Positions 24,350-33,171 of a stretch of 64,000 bases of DNA are shown here, piece by piece. Location of the stretch: NCBI GenBank assembly GCA_016176845.1, contig JACOWJ010000025.1:1-64000 (forward strand), in the 5' to 3' direction. The stretch comes from Nitrospinota bacterium (lineage in GTDB: Bacteria > 2-12-FULL-45-22 > JACOWJ01). Each line of letters starts with the position of its first letter. Position 1 is the first letter of the stretch. The translations under genes and the position numbers were made by a program. The notes beneath the pieces were generated by a model, which saw nothing but the letters and a program-made list of their open reading frames with translations, was not told the DNA's origin and did no database searches.

Positions 24350-27300
24350 GTGAATCACGAGAATCCTCTCCCGGAGGGAGCTTCCCAGAAAACGGGGTTA
24401 AAAAAAAGGCGGGTCTCCTGGGTCGGGGGGGGGATTATTCTTCTTTTCGCCTTGAGCGCTCTGGGGGTCGGGTATTGGTTCTGGATCTCCGGCCACCAGA
24501 CCATCGCTTCCTCTCAGTTAGGAAGGGCACTGGGGACCCAATCCAAGGTAGGAGAGATTACGTTTGGCCTGAAAGAGGGGCATCTTGCGCTTACCTTAAC
24601 CGATGTCTCTCTCTACGCCCCTGGCAGCCAGGAGAAGGCCATTGTGGTTCCTCAAGCAAGCCTGGAGCTGGAACCTTTGAAGCTGACCGGGGGACAACTT
24701 CACTTGAAACGGGCCATCTTTCAACGGCCGATCATCCGCCTGTTCAGGGATCGGAGCGGAGAGGTTCGGCTATTGGGCTCTCCCTTGTCGGAATTCCTCC
24801 GGAAGGCAGGAAAGGGTTGGAAAATTGGCCCCTTCTCCTTGGAAACCATTCAGGAGCTGGAGATCAAGGAGGGAAGAATTGAACTGGTGGATCACTTCGC
24901 GTCCCGTCATCCGCCCTACCCCATCTCCGCTGCGGTAGATCTGACCGCTGTGGGGCTTTCTCCCGTCAATCCCTGGTCATTTCAAGGGAAAGGACGCCTG
25001 CTGAAGAATGGCCTGGATGAGCCTTTGCCCACCTTTCGGGTAGTTGGCCGCCTCGGGTTGACCTCTGCGGACGGCCACCCATCCGGCCTCTCTCCTGCCC
25101 AGATCGAGCTGACCCTGAAGGACTTCAGGCCAGAGTTGGTGAGGGATCTATTCCCCTCGGGTCCGTCATGGCCTCAGGTGAGGGGCCTGATGGACCTAAC
25201 GGTTCGCTATGTGGGCAAATCGATCCAGGAATTTCAGTCCTCCGGAAGGGTGGATCTCAGCTCCCTCGTCCTCGATGATTCGCGGATCTTTCGAGAGCCC
25301 TTCCACCTCTCCCATCTCTTTCTCTCCTATGAGGGCCAACGTCACGGAGATCGCCTCAGCGTAAAGGGAGCCTTGGAGGGTAAGGGGCTCGCCCCGGAAG
25401 GGTTCCCCTTGAATCTGCAAGGGGGATTCACGCTGAGGGGTCTCTCCCTGAAACAGCGTTCGCTGGAAGTGGAGCTCTCTTCTTCCCCTTTCTCTCTGGA
25501 GGAAAGCAAGCGGTACCTGCCCTGGAAAGTCATGTCTCCGGGGTTGGCCGGTTTCCTGGGAGCCGAGCTCTCGAAGGGTCGCATTGTTTCCCTGGAGGTA
25601 AAAGGCTCTGGGAGGCCCGAGGACTTGTCCCACGTGGAGCGGGCCATCAATGCCGGCCTGCTCTCAGCCCAATTGACCTTCGAGGACCTGACCTACCGTT
25701 TTAGCCCCCACTTTCCCCCTGCCCAGGATCTGAGGGGCTCGGTTCTCCTCGAGAAAGGAAGGTTTTCCTTTAGCGATCTTCAGGGGACTAGCCGGAGCTC
25801 CCGGCTGATGGAGGGAAAGGGCACGCTGGCTCTTTCTGCCCATCACTCCCCGCTGGATCTCGACCTTAAGGTCCGGCTCAACCTGGGAGAGTACCTCTCC
25901 GACATTAATTTCAATTCCCTTCCCCCCCGATTCCATTCCCTCAAACAGTTGAAAGGGCTGAAGGGTAAGGGGGAGCTCGACCTCCTTCTAGGCGGCATCA
26001 TCGAGGGGGATTATCCGGAAAGCTTCCAGGGCAAGATGTCCCTGTCGGAGGGAGAGTTTCCCCAGGATCGGCTTCCTCTGCCGCTGTCACAGCTCCATGG
26101 CCCTGTCTCCTTCGATACTCAGGTCATCCAAACCCCGGCTCTCCAGGGGATGGTCGGCTCCTCCCCCTTTTCCCTTCGGGCCACGGTTGCCGACTATCAG
26201 CAGCCGCTGCCCAAGATCGACCTGGTCCTGAAGGCCTCCCTGGCGGCCCGAGATTTAAAGGGCTTGCTCCCCGCCGGCCTTTTGGTAGGTCTGGCCTCCG
26301 CCAAACCGCTCGATCTGCGACTTTCCCTCCAGGGAACCTCTGAGGAGCTGAAGGTCCGCCAGGAGTTGAACCTCAGTCCTGCCTCCTATTCGGCTTTTGG
26401 AGGAGAAAAGCCGCCCACGCTTTCCAACCGGCTTTTCCTGGAAGGCCTGTGGAAACGGGGAGAGGAGGAGCAGAGGTTGGACATCCAGACGCTCGTCTTC
26501 TCCCTACCCTCCTCTCAGGTCCGAGGAGAGGGGCGTATCCGGCTTCAGCCCCACCCCTACCTGCAGCTCTCCTTGCAGGTTCCGCGATTTGGCCTGCCCG
26601 AGCTGGCGCAGTTTGCCTGGGGGAAAGAGGGCTGGAGCGGAGATGCCCATCTGAGCGGCGCCTTTCGGTTGGATGGACCTTGGGAGGAGCCGGGAAAGAT
26701 TCAAATCTCCGGTCAGCTGGAGTTACGGGGTAAAGAGCTGAACATTCCCCAGCTGGCCGCGCCCTTAGAGCAATTGAAGGCCTCTCTCAGCTCCAATGGA
26801 GAGAGGGTTTCGCTTCGCTCCGGCCAGTTGCAGTTAAGCGGTTCCCCTTTTAACATCACGGGGGAATTCCTGCGCTCTCCCCAACCCGAAGTCCGTTTTC
26901 AACTTGTCGGGACGGAGCTGAACCTGGACCAGCTGCTGCGCAAAGCCCCCCCCCAGGAAGAAGCCTTGAAGGGATTGGAGGGGTTGAGCAGGGCTCGTCC
27001 TGAGGACCCCCCAGAACCCGGAGTAGATCTGATCGGCTTCCTCTCTCGCCAATTGAAAGAAAATCCGATCTTTCATGCCCGATGGGAAGGGAAGATTGAT
27101 CTGGGCACTTTGACCTTCCGCAGCTTTCCCCTCCAAGGCGTCCGCATCGCTGGCTCTGCGGGCAGCCAGCAGTTGGAGCTCAGCGATTTGGCTTTCAGGC
27201 TGGATCAGGGCCGGGTCCAACTGAAGACCCTTTTCCGCTCCCCCTATGAAGGCCGCCCTATGCTGAAGTTCGCCATCCAGGCGGTTGACCTGGATACCCA

Positions 27301-27970
27301 GGCCGCCTTGAGGCGGCTCGGGCTGCAAGAGAATCTCCTTTCGAGCTCCTTTTACCTGGAAGGAACCCTGACCGGTATGGGGGAAACGGAGGACCAGATC
27401 CTCAATTCTTTGGAAGGGAAGGCCTCCCTGGAGCTTAAGAAGGGTCGAATTCACAGGTTTTCCTGGCTCTCTCGGATCTTCTCTCTCATGAACTTATATC
27501 AGCTGGTCCAGGCACGTCTGCCGGACCTGACGAGTGAGGGAATGCCTTTCGATTGGATTCGGGGCGATTTCACGGTCAAAAAGGGGGTCGCCCATACGGA
27601 GAACTTCCTGCTCCAGAGTACGGCCATGAGCATGTCGGCAGTCGGAGATCTCTTCCTCCGCAAGGGCACCTTAAAGATGATCGTGGGGGTCCAACCCTTT
27701 CAAACCCTGGAGAAAGTCGTGGGTTTGGTGCCCTTTGTGGGCTACATCCTCATAGGGAAAGACAAAAAGCTGGTGGTAGCCTACTTCCAGGTTAAAGGGA
27801 AGATCGGGGACCCCGCTGTGGCCCCTCGTCCCATCCATACCCTGAGCAAAGGCATTTTGGGGATCGTCGAGAGAACGATAAGGCTTCCTATGGAGCTCCC
27901 TCATCAGATCCCCATCATTGGCAAGGAGTCTTTCTGGAAAAGGATCTATCGGTGGATCAAGGTCTGGTAA
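24350..27970 (+). CDS. AsmA/YhdP-like envelope protein
   Basis: A 1206-residue protein with one N-terminal membrane helix (GGGIILLFALSALGVGYWFW, about residues 27-47) and a very long beta-rich periplasmic body with recurrent short strands such as LDLDLKVRLNLGEYL. The last 250 residues match the AsmA C-terminal region: EGKASLELKKGRIHRF, GDFTVKKGVAHTENFLL, AVGDLFLRKGTLKMIVGVQP, then a short Ile/Pro tail. AsmA-like proteins are thought to bridge inner and outer membranes and carry phospholipids. GTG at 24350 is the start with AAGGAG five bases ahead. The 97 bp between it and the QueG-like gene contains nothing else. Confidence 0.85.
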   Translation: MNHENPLPEGASQKTGLKKRRVSWVGGGIILLFALSALGVGYWFWISGHQTIASSQLGRALGTQSKVGEITFGLKEGHLALTLTDVSLYAPGSQEKAIVVPQASLELEPLKLTGGQLHLKRAIFQRPIIRLFRDRSGEVRLLGSPLSEFLRKAGKGWKIGPFSLETIQELEIKEGRIELVDHFASRHPPYPISAAVDLTAVGLSPVNPWSFQGKGRLLKNGLDEPLPTFRVVGRLGLTSADGHPSGLSPAQIELTLKDFRPELVRDLFPSGPSWPQVRGLMDLTVRYVGKSIQEFQSSGRVDLSSLVLDDSRIFREPFHLSHLFLSYEGQRHGDRLSVKGALEGKGLAPEGFPLNLQGGFTLRGLSLKQRSLEVELSSSPFSLEESKRYLPWKVMSPGLAGFLGAELSKGRIVSLEVKGSGRPEDLSHVERAINAGLLSAQLTFEDLTYRFSPHFPPAQDLRGSVLLEKGRFSFSDLQGTSRSSRLMEGKGTLALSAHHSPLDLDLKVRLNLGEYLSDINFNSLPPRFHSLKQLKGLKGKGELDLLLGGIIEGDYPESFQGKMSLSEGEFPQDRLPLPLSQLHGPVSFDTQVIQTPALQGMVGSSPFSLRATVADYQQPLPKIDLVLKASLAARDLKGLLPAGLLVGLASAKPLDLRLSLQGTSEELKVRQELNLSPASYSAFGGEKPPTLSNRLFLEGLWKRGEEEQRLDIQTLVFSLPSSQVRGEGRIRLQPHPYLQLSLQVPRFGLPELAQFAWGKEGWSGDAHLSGAFRLDGPWEEPGKIQISGQLELRGKELNIPQLAAPLEQLKASLSSNGERVSLRSGQLQLSGSPFNITGEFLRSPQPEVRFQLVGTELNLDQLLRKAPPQEEALKGLEGLSRARPEDPPEPGVDLIGFLSRQLKENPIFHARWEGKIDLGTLTFRSFPLQGVRIAGSAGSQQLELSDLAFRLDQGRVQLKTLFRSPYEGRPMLKFAIQAVDLDTQAALRRLGLQENLLSSSFYLEGTLTGMGETEDQILNSLEGKASLELKKGRIHRFSWLSRIFSLMNLYQLVQARLPDLTSEGMPFDWIRGDFTVKKGVAHTENFLLQSTAMSMSAVGDLFLRKGTLKMIVGVQPFQTLEKVVGLVPFVGYILIGKDKKLVVAYFQVKGKIGDPAVAPRPIHTLSKGILGIVERTIRLPMELPHQIPIIGKESFWKRIYRWIKVW

Positions 27971-28027
27971 TCGGTTTTAGGTTTCAGGTTTTAAGTTTTA
28001 GGCGCTAACCCCTAGAAGGAGGAAGAG

Positions 28028-28669
28028 ATGCCGGAGCCCAGATGTGCGTCCTGTAAGGTTTTGAACTGCTTTGGAGGGAAGGCCGAAGGCAACCCCACCG
28101 CCTGCCCCACGGACAACTTCCAACCTTTGATCTCTGAGGCCCTGGGGCGTTATCAGGAGGAAGGCGAGTCCCGAAATATTGCCCTGGCTGCGGCTAAGAC
28201 GGAGTCGGAGGGATACGGGAAGTGGACCCGCGTCCAGGAGACCGTGGTCTTTGCCAAAAAGCTGGGAGCCAGGAAGATTGGCCTGGCCACCTGCGTAGGG
28301 CTCATCGACGAGGCCCGAACGGCCGCAGAGGTCTTCGAGCGGAACGGGCTCGAGGTGGTCAGCGCTTGCTGTAAAGCCGGTTCCATCGACAAAACCGTTA
28401 TCGGTCTGGCCGAAGAGGAGAAGGTCCGCCCCGGGCAGTTCGAACCGATCTGCAACCCCATCTCCCAGGCTCGAATCTTCAATGAGCTCGGGACAGAGCT
28501 GAACGTGGTGATCGGGCTGTGCGTGGGGCACGATATCCTGTTTTTGAAAGAGGCCGTGGCCCCTTCCACCGTCCTGGTGGTCAAGGATCGGATCCTGGGA
28601 CACAATCCCTGCGCTGCCCTTTACACGAGCCGCTTCTACTATCGGAAGATCTTCTCCGAGCCAAGTTAG
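28028..28669 (+). CDS. DUF1847 cysteine-rich protein
   Basis: A 213-residue protein. The N-terminus CASCKVLNCF and later ACCKAGSIDKT, CNPISQARIFN and VIGLCVGHDILFLK are characteristic of the DUF1847 family, a presumed metal-binding protein found mainly in anaerobes. Eleven cysteines are spread along it and no export signal is seen. AGGAGGAAGAG precedes ATG at 28028. The gene's TAG stop lies in an AAGTTAGGGATTAGG repeat. An HgdB-like gene follows. No pathway has been established for this family. Confidence 0.85.
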   Translation: MPEPRCASCKVLNCFGGKAEGNPTACPTDNFQPLISEALGRYQEEGESRNIALAAAKTESEGYGKWTRVQETVVFAKKLGARKIGLATCVGLIDEARTAAEVFERNGLEVVSACCKAGSIDKTVIGLAEEEKVRPGQFEPICNPISQARIFNELGTELNVVIGLCVGHDILFLKEAVAPSTVLVVKDRILGHNPCAALYTSRFYYRKIFSEPS

Positions 28670-28776
28670 GGATTAGGGATTAGGGGCTAGGGATTAGGGG
28701 CTAGTAAAAAGAGCTTTCGCTAATCCCTAGTTCCTAGCCCCTCAAAAATGGAAATTCCTACGCAATCGAGTTAATT
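28669..28776. repeat. GGATTAGGGGCTAGGG palindrome plus module
   Basis: Arms of the CTAGGG family (28669-28741) followed by the module AATGGAAATTCCTACGCAAT. It fills most of the gap between the DUF1847 gene and the HgdB-like gene and supplies the former's stop codon. Confidence 0.8.
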
Positions 28777-28842
28777 TTGATTTAGGAATTTCATCCACCA
28801 CATTTTAGATCCGAGCAGCCAGATGACAGGAGGAAATCGGAG

Positions 28843-29960
28843 ATGAGCAACACCAAGCTTACCAAGATCAGGGAGCTCATAGGGGTTTACCAGGAAGGGC
28901 TCAAACAGGCGGTCCAGAGCCCGCACGCAGCGGACCAGGCGATGGCCATTAGCCCGATGGCCTCAAGGAGTTCATCAACGCGGCCGAGCAGGCGGGCCTC
29001 CCCTCAGAGATGTGCACGGTGGACAAAGGCACCATCGGCCTGCTCCTCTCGGGACAGCTCCCCGACCCAGATTTCATCGTGGGGACCAACCTTCCCTGCG
29101 ACAACATCGTCATCGGCTACCAGATGTATGCCAACCTCCTGAGGGTCCCCACGTATTACTCCGATGCCCCCTACGGGGCCGGGGTGGATGACATCGATTA
29201 CTTCACCGGAGAGATGAAGCGGATCATCGCCTTTTTGGAGGCCCAGACGGGCAAAAAGATGGACTACGACCGGCTCAAATTGCTGGTGGAGGAGGCCAAT
29301 CGGGCAGCCGGCTACCTGATCGAGGCAAACGAACTGCGCAAGAATGTTCCTTGCCCCCAATCGGGCGGCCTGCTTCCTCTGATCCCTTTCATCAACTCCT
29401 TCGCCAGTGGCAATCCCAAACAGACCGAGTTCTACCGGCTGATCCGGGATGATGCCCTCAGCCGCGTGGAAAAAGGCCAGGGTGTGGTCCCGGAGGAGAG
29501 ACAGCGGGTCATCTGGTTCATGGTGCCCACCTACTTCGACCTCGGGATACTGGGCTGGATGGAGCAAGAGTTCGGGGCCGTGATCGTGATGGATATGTTC
29601 AGTTACGGCTCCATCACTCCGGTCGATACCTCGAGCATGGATCGGATGATCCGGGGGTTAGCGATCAAAACACTGAATTTCCCCATGATCCGGCAGCTCC
29701 GGGGACCGGTGGAGTTTTACACGGATGACCTGGTGCGGGTCTGCGAGGAATATAAGGGGGACTGCATCATCTATGCGGGCCACGAGGGCTGCAAGCATGG
29801 CTGGGGGATCGTGGGCCTGATCCGAGACGTCTGCAAGGAAATCGGCAAGCCCCTGCTCGTCTTCGATATGGATGCCTTCGATGGAAGCTCCCATGCGGCC
29901 GCAGAGGTCCGCCGGAAGATCGAGGAGTTTTTCCGTACCATGGCTATGGCTCCCGTTTAA
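28843..29960 (+). pseudogene. 2-Hydroxyacyl-CoA dehydratase (HgdB-like) gene with one-base frameshift
   Basis: ATG at 28843, with AGGAGG ahead, opens a frame MSNTKLTKIRELIGVYQEGL that runs to about residue 37. The family sequence then continues one frame over as PDGLKEFINAAEQAGLPSEM and on to 29960. The break is at 28950-28956 (AGCCCGATGG), where one extra C would restore AISPDGLKEF and a 372-residue protein. The rest is typical of the HgdB/BadD/BcrC-like subunit: GTNLPCDN, CPQSGGLLP, the GHEGCKHGWG cysteine loop, and VFDMDAFDGS at the end. Such subunits hold a [4Fe-4S] cluster and need an ATP-driven activator. No second subunit or activator is adjacent. This could be an inactivation or a sequencing error. 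Confidence 0.8.
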
Positions 29961-30029
29961 TCGTTAATACCGCTCTACAGAAAAAGGTACCCAATTAAAC
30001 CGCAGGGGGCGCGGAGAGCGCAGAATTTC

Positions 30030-30163
30030 CATTTTTGCTATGAGCTATAAGCTAACTTGAGGGTATAGGAATCTCCATTTTTAGGGGCTAGGGACTAGGG
30101 GCTAGGGGCTAGGGATTAGCAAAAGCTCTTCTTTCTTACTAGCCCCTAGCCCCTAGCCCCTAA
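30030..30163. repeat. Module plus GGGGCTAGGGAC palindrome
   Basis: An inverted module (AACTTGAGGGTATAGGAATC, about 30052-30071) with a preceding GCTATGAGCTATAAGC tract, then GGGGCTAGGGACTAGGGGC arms and their complement CTAGCCCCTAGCCCCTAAC. The 209 bp gap has no gene. Confidence 0.8.
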
Positions 30164-30169
30164 CTTGGG

Positions 30170-31510
30170 TCACATGTCCCCGGAAATGAAGCCGTGATAT
30201 CGCCCCAGCCAGTAGGCCAGCAGGTAATCTACGCCCGCATATTCTGCCTCTCCCCGCGATCCAGGATGTCCGTCCAGCCGATAAGGGTTTGCCTTCCATT
30301 CGAAGGCATTTGCCGGTCTTTGGTAGACGGGCAAGGGCCTTTTGGCTTGAGGCTTTCCATGGCGATCGGAAAACCAGGCCTTGCGGATATCCTTTCGCCG
30401 GCTGTTTCGCACTTCTACCACTCTCTTCCCTTCCGGGAAGAGCCGTAAGGTCTCTACCGCATCACTCCAGGCCTGACCTAAAGGGTTGGCAGTAAGCCCT
30501 ATATAGACAAAATTAAAAAAAGAGTTGCCTTCATCTAGCACCACCCTCCAACTTCTCTCCAGACCCTTGCGGTACTCGTGAAGGAGCTCGGGATCTTTTT
30601 CCAACCTCAGCAAGTTATAATAGGCCAGGAAGGCCAGGTGGTTATCGGAGTGATTGACTCCGAGGAAATACTCCCACCATTTGTCGCGAGCCTTCGCGGC
30701 TCGTCGATGGTAACCTTGTCGCTCGATCAGTTCCCGATACTTTTCCTGGAATTTTAGGGAGCCCGTTATATGGAAGGCGGTCTTCAGGAAGGAGAGGGCC
30801 AACAAGGCGTCCAGGTCCTCCCAGGAGCGCGGGCTCATCCCTCCGTGCGTGGTCACTTGTCCGTCCAGATCCACGATGGCCATGCCATGGTCAACGATAT
30901 GATCCATGAGGGCCTGGACATCCTGGATGATCTTCCCCCGAACCTCTTTGTCGGCAATCAGGTCATAACAGATCCCGTAACCGAACATCACCCCGGCATA
31001 TTGGTCATTACTCACATCCCCCCGCCAACTGTAACCGGAAAAGGGACCCTGGCCGCGATGCCATTCGCCGTGGCCACTTCTGAAGGATGAGGGAAGGTCT
31101 CCCCGGATGAAAGTTCGAGCCAACAGGCCCCGGACGCCGGTCACCTCCTGGAGCAGATGCAAGGCCTTTAGGAGGCGGCGGATCTTTTCCAAGGCCGCAG
31201 GCCCCCCGGTTACCGCATAGCGAAATGCCTCGGCTGCCAGCGCGCATCCCGTCCAGGCAGCCCCATCGGGCAGGTCCAGGATCTCGATCTCCTCCACCTT
31301 CATCACCGGCAGCCTGGCCTTATAGGCCACGAGCCCATCCGAGGTGAGGTGATTCTCCTCCACGTTCCTCTCGTACCACTCGGCCTTCTCCGAGAGGGAT
31401 AAAGAGGGAGGAGCCTCAGGAGGAGAGAATCGAGGGGTAGGAGATGGAGAAACCGCCCACTGACAGCTCATCCCGGCCAGCAAAAGGAGGAGGGGAAGCC
31501 TCAGTCGCAT
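30170..31510 (-). CDS. Lipoprotein of unknown function downstream of a ceramidase-like gene
   Basis: A 446-residue protein starting MRLRLPLLLLLAGMSCQ, a lipoprotein signal with a lipobox-like LAGMSC. The body is helix-rich with WTGCALAAEAFRYAVTGG, HGEWHRGQGPFSGYSWRGDVSNDQY, GGMSPRSWEDLDALLALSF and VNHSDNHLAFLAYYNLL. The pattern of paired helices with Trp/Asp/His loops is like an (alpha/alpha)6 barrel, but I do not recognise the family. The ceramidase-like gene ends only four bases upstream of its start, so the two are co-translated. A role alongside the ceramidase in lipid or glycan breakdown is inference from this link. Confidence 0.75.
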   Translation of the reverse strand: MRLRLPLLLLLAGMSCQWAVSPSPTPRFSPPEAPPSLSLSEKAEWYERNVEENHLTSDGLVAYKARLPVMKVEEIEILDLPDGAAWTGCALAAEAFRYAVTGGPAALEKIRRLLKALHLLQEVTGVRGLLARTFIRGDLPSSFRSGHGEWHRGQGPFSGYSWRGDVSNDQYAGVMFGYGICYDLIADKEVRGKIIQDVQALMDHIVDHGMAIVDLDGQVTTHGGMSPRSWEDLDALLALSFLKTAFHITGSLKFQEKYRELIERQGYHRRAAKARDKWWEYFLGVNHSDNHLAFLAYYNLLRLEKDPELLHEYRKGLERSWRVVLDEGNSFFNFVYIGLTANPLGQAWSDAVETLRLFPEGKRVVEVRNSRRKDIRKAWFSDRHGKPQAKRPLPVYQRPANAFEWKANPYRLDGHPGSRGEAEYAGVDYLLAYWLGRYHGFISGDM

Positions 31511-31514
31511 GGCC

Positions 31515-32999
31515 CTATGGCATCCGATGGGGCAGTTCCCCGCGGCGATCAATCGCGCCCCTTTTCGAAGGCAGGGCGGCTGACCCCGGTTCATTCATCC
31601 CCTGGGCCAGTTCCAGCACCTTCCCCTTGACCCAGTTAGCCATTCCAGGTCCATAAAAAGAGATTCGGGCCTCGTAGCCCCCCCTCCGGTAATCCTCCTC
31701 TTCGATCAGATAGCCGATGTAATTGTTGGCTGGAGCCACGATCCAGGAAGAGGAGAATCCCCGGGACTGGAGTCTCGCCTGGAGATCCCGCCCGACCTCT
31801 ACCCCGGGCTCGCAGGGCAAGGCTACCAGCAGGGCCTCGTCCACCAGGAGCATCTGAAAGTAGGCAGAATCGGGAACAAAAAGGAGATGGGCCAGGCCGT
31901 TAAACAGGAAGGAAAAATGGCCCAGGGCGCCCCGGACATCCGTCCCCGGCAGAGGAAAGGTCTCCCCGATGGTTTTGAGCCGGATCGAGCCCTTGGTGGG
32001 CAGGCCATTCGATATCTCCCTGACCCTTTCGGCCAACAGCTCTCCAAACTTCTCCACCCGATCGAACCCTTCATATCCTGGGATACGATAAGGGGCCTGG
32101 TCTCCCAGCGACCCGTTGAAGAAAAGGACCAGAGGACCCCCAAAGGTCATCGTTTCCTGTAAGGGGCCCCGCCCCGGAAGAGGTCCATCCCCCTCCCCCA
32201 GGGCGCGGGCCAGCTGCCCTGGGTAATCCGCTGAGAATTGCATGTTTCGGGGGCCTAAAAGAGTAGGATGGGCGGAGAAGTTCAACACGTAGGCCAGGGT
32301 CTTCCCCTCCTCATCATCCACGCGGATCATTCTCAGATCGGGGTCAGTAAAGTCGCCTTTCCTCCGACGATTCACATTGAGCCCCCGGGCCCGACCTCGC
32401 CCTACCCCGAGTCGGGCAGGGACCCATTGGCGTCCAGCCTGCAAAACGGCCGTGGCGATCTGCCGGACCAGGTGATCGAAGACCTCGGGATCATACGGGC
32501 CCAAGGCCGCCTTTTCGAAGACCCAATTGTCCATGTACCCCCCCACCCCCGAATGGTTGTGCGTCGCCGCCAACAGGAGGCGGTCCATGACATGGATCCC
32601 CAGCCGGTTCTCCCCCCGCTTGATCTTACGGATCACGGCCTTTCGGAGCTCCTGGGTAATGAACAGCAGGTCTGTGGCCACCAGCGCCACCTTCTGGTGG
32701 CCATTGTCCAGCAGGAGGGCCCGAACGTAGAGGTCATCATGAACTCCCTGGCTGGGCTTCCCCCTGCGGGCTGCATATCCTGCCAGGGGGGCCTCCTTCG
32801 GAGGGGTAAGCCTTACCCTGGCCAGTCCACATCGCAGCCGACCTTCAGGGATGGAAACGGGGATAAAAGCGGAAAGGGAAGATTCCCCTCTCGGCCTTGA
32901 AGGCCGCTCCTGCCAGGAGAGACAGCCACCCGCTAACCCGGGCAGGAGAGCCCATGCGAGGCCCAGGATCAGATATCCGAGGAGATTTACCGTCTTACT
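31515..32999 (-). CDS. Neutral/alkaline ceramidase-like lipoprotein; no standard start codon visible
   Basis: The catalytic domain of non-lysosomal neutral ceramidase (amide hydrolysis of sphingoid lipids) is clear: LTPPKEAPLAGYAARRGKPS, QGVHDDLYVRALLL, VALVATDLL, ATHNHSGVGG with the zinc histidines, NFSAHPTLLG, FNGSLGDQAP and a late GYLIEEEDYRRGGYE. Ahead of it the frame stays open through a lipoprotein signal (GYLILGLAWALLPGLAGGC; lipid-bearing Cys codon at 32922-32924) to a TAG at about 33014. No ATG, GTG or TTG occurs between that stop and 32690. A GTG at 32690 would cut into the domain. A CTAATCCCTAACT repeat lies exactly where the start should be. Compared with full ceramidases it lacks the C-terminal Ig-like domain. 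Confidence 0.8.
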   Translation of the reverse strand, partial: SKTVNLLGYLILGLAWALLPGLAGGCLSWQERPSRPRGESSLSAFIPVSIPEGRLRCGLARVRLTPPKEAPLAGYAARRGKPSQGVHDDLYVRALLLDNGHQKVALVATDLLFITQELRKAVIRKIKRGENRLGIHVMDRLLLAATHNHSGVGGYMDNWVFEKAALGPYDPEVFDHLVRQIATAVLQAGRQWVPARLGVGRGRARGLNVNRRRKGDFTDPDLRMIRVDDEEGKTLAYVLNFSAHPTLLGPRNMQFSADYPGQLARALGEGDGPLPGRGPLQETMTFGGPLVLFFNGSLGDQAPYRIPGYEGFDRVEKFGELLAERVREISNGLPTKGSIRLKTIGETFPLPGTDVRGALGHFSFLFNGLAHLLFVPDSAYFQMLLVDEALLVALPCEPGVEVGRDLQARLQSRGFSSSWIVAPANNYIGYLIEEEDYRRGGYEARISFYGPGMANWVKGKVLELAQGMNEPGSAALPSKRGAIDRRGELPHRMP

Positions 33000-33026
33000 A
33001 ACCCCTAACTCCTAATCCCTAACTAT

Positions 33027-33167
33027 TGTCTGAACGAAAACCCATCTGGAGATTTGTTGGTTGGTCCTTTGACCCTTCGACAAGCTCAGGGTGACCGGTC
33101 ATGGTGAGCCTGTCGAACCATGACCGATTTTTGTGGCTACCTAAAAATCGGGGGTTTCGTTCAGACA
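33027..33167. mobile_element. MITE-like element with TGTCTGAACGAAA terminal inverted repeats
   Basis: A 141 bp unit. The left end TGTCTGAACGAAAACCC and right end GGGTTTCGTTCAGACA are inverted repeats with one indel. The interior has the dispersed CTTCGACAAGCTCAGGGTGA and GGTGAGCCTGTCGAACC palindrome. It lies between the ceramidase-like gene and the stop codon of the large repeat protein. No clear target duplication was found. Confidence 0.65.
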
Positions 33168-33171
33168 CGAA

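Noticed and set aside
28669-28741. Telomere-like GGGGCTAGGGATTAG repeats as a replicon end
   Set aside because: The same tract occurs as an inverted pair inside the contig at five places between ordinary genes.
28843-29142. Selenocysteine UGA as the cause of the broken HgdB-like frame
   Set aside because: The switch is a change of frame at 28953 and the other frame there reads TAG, so recoding of UGA cannot explain it.
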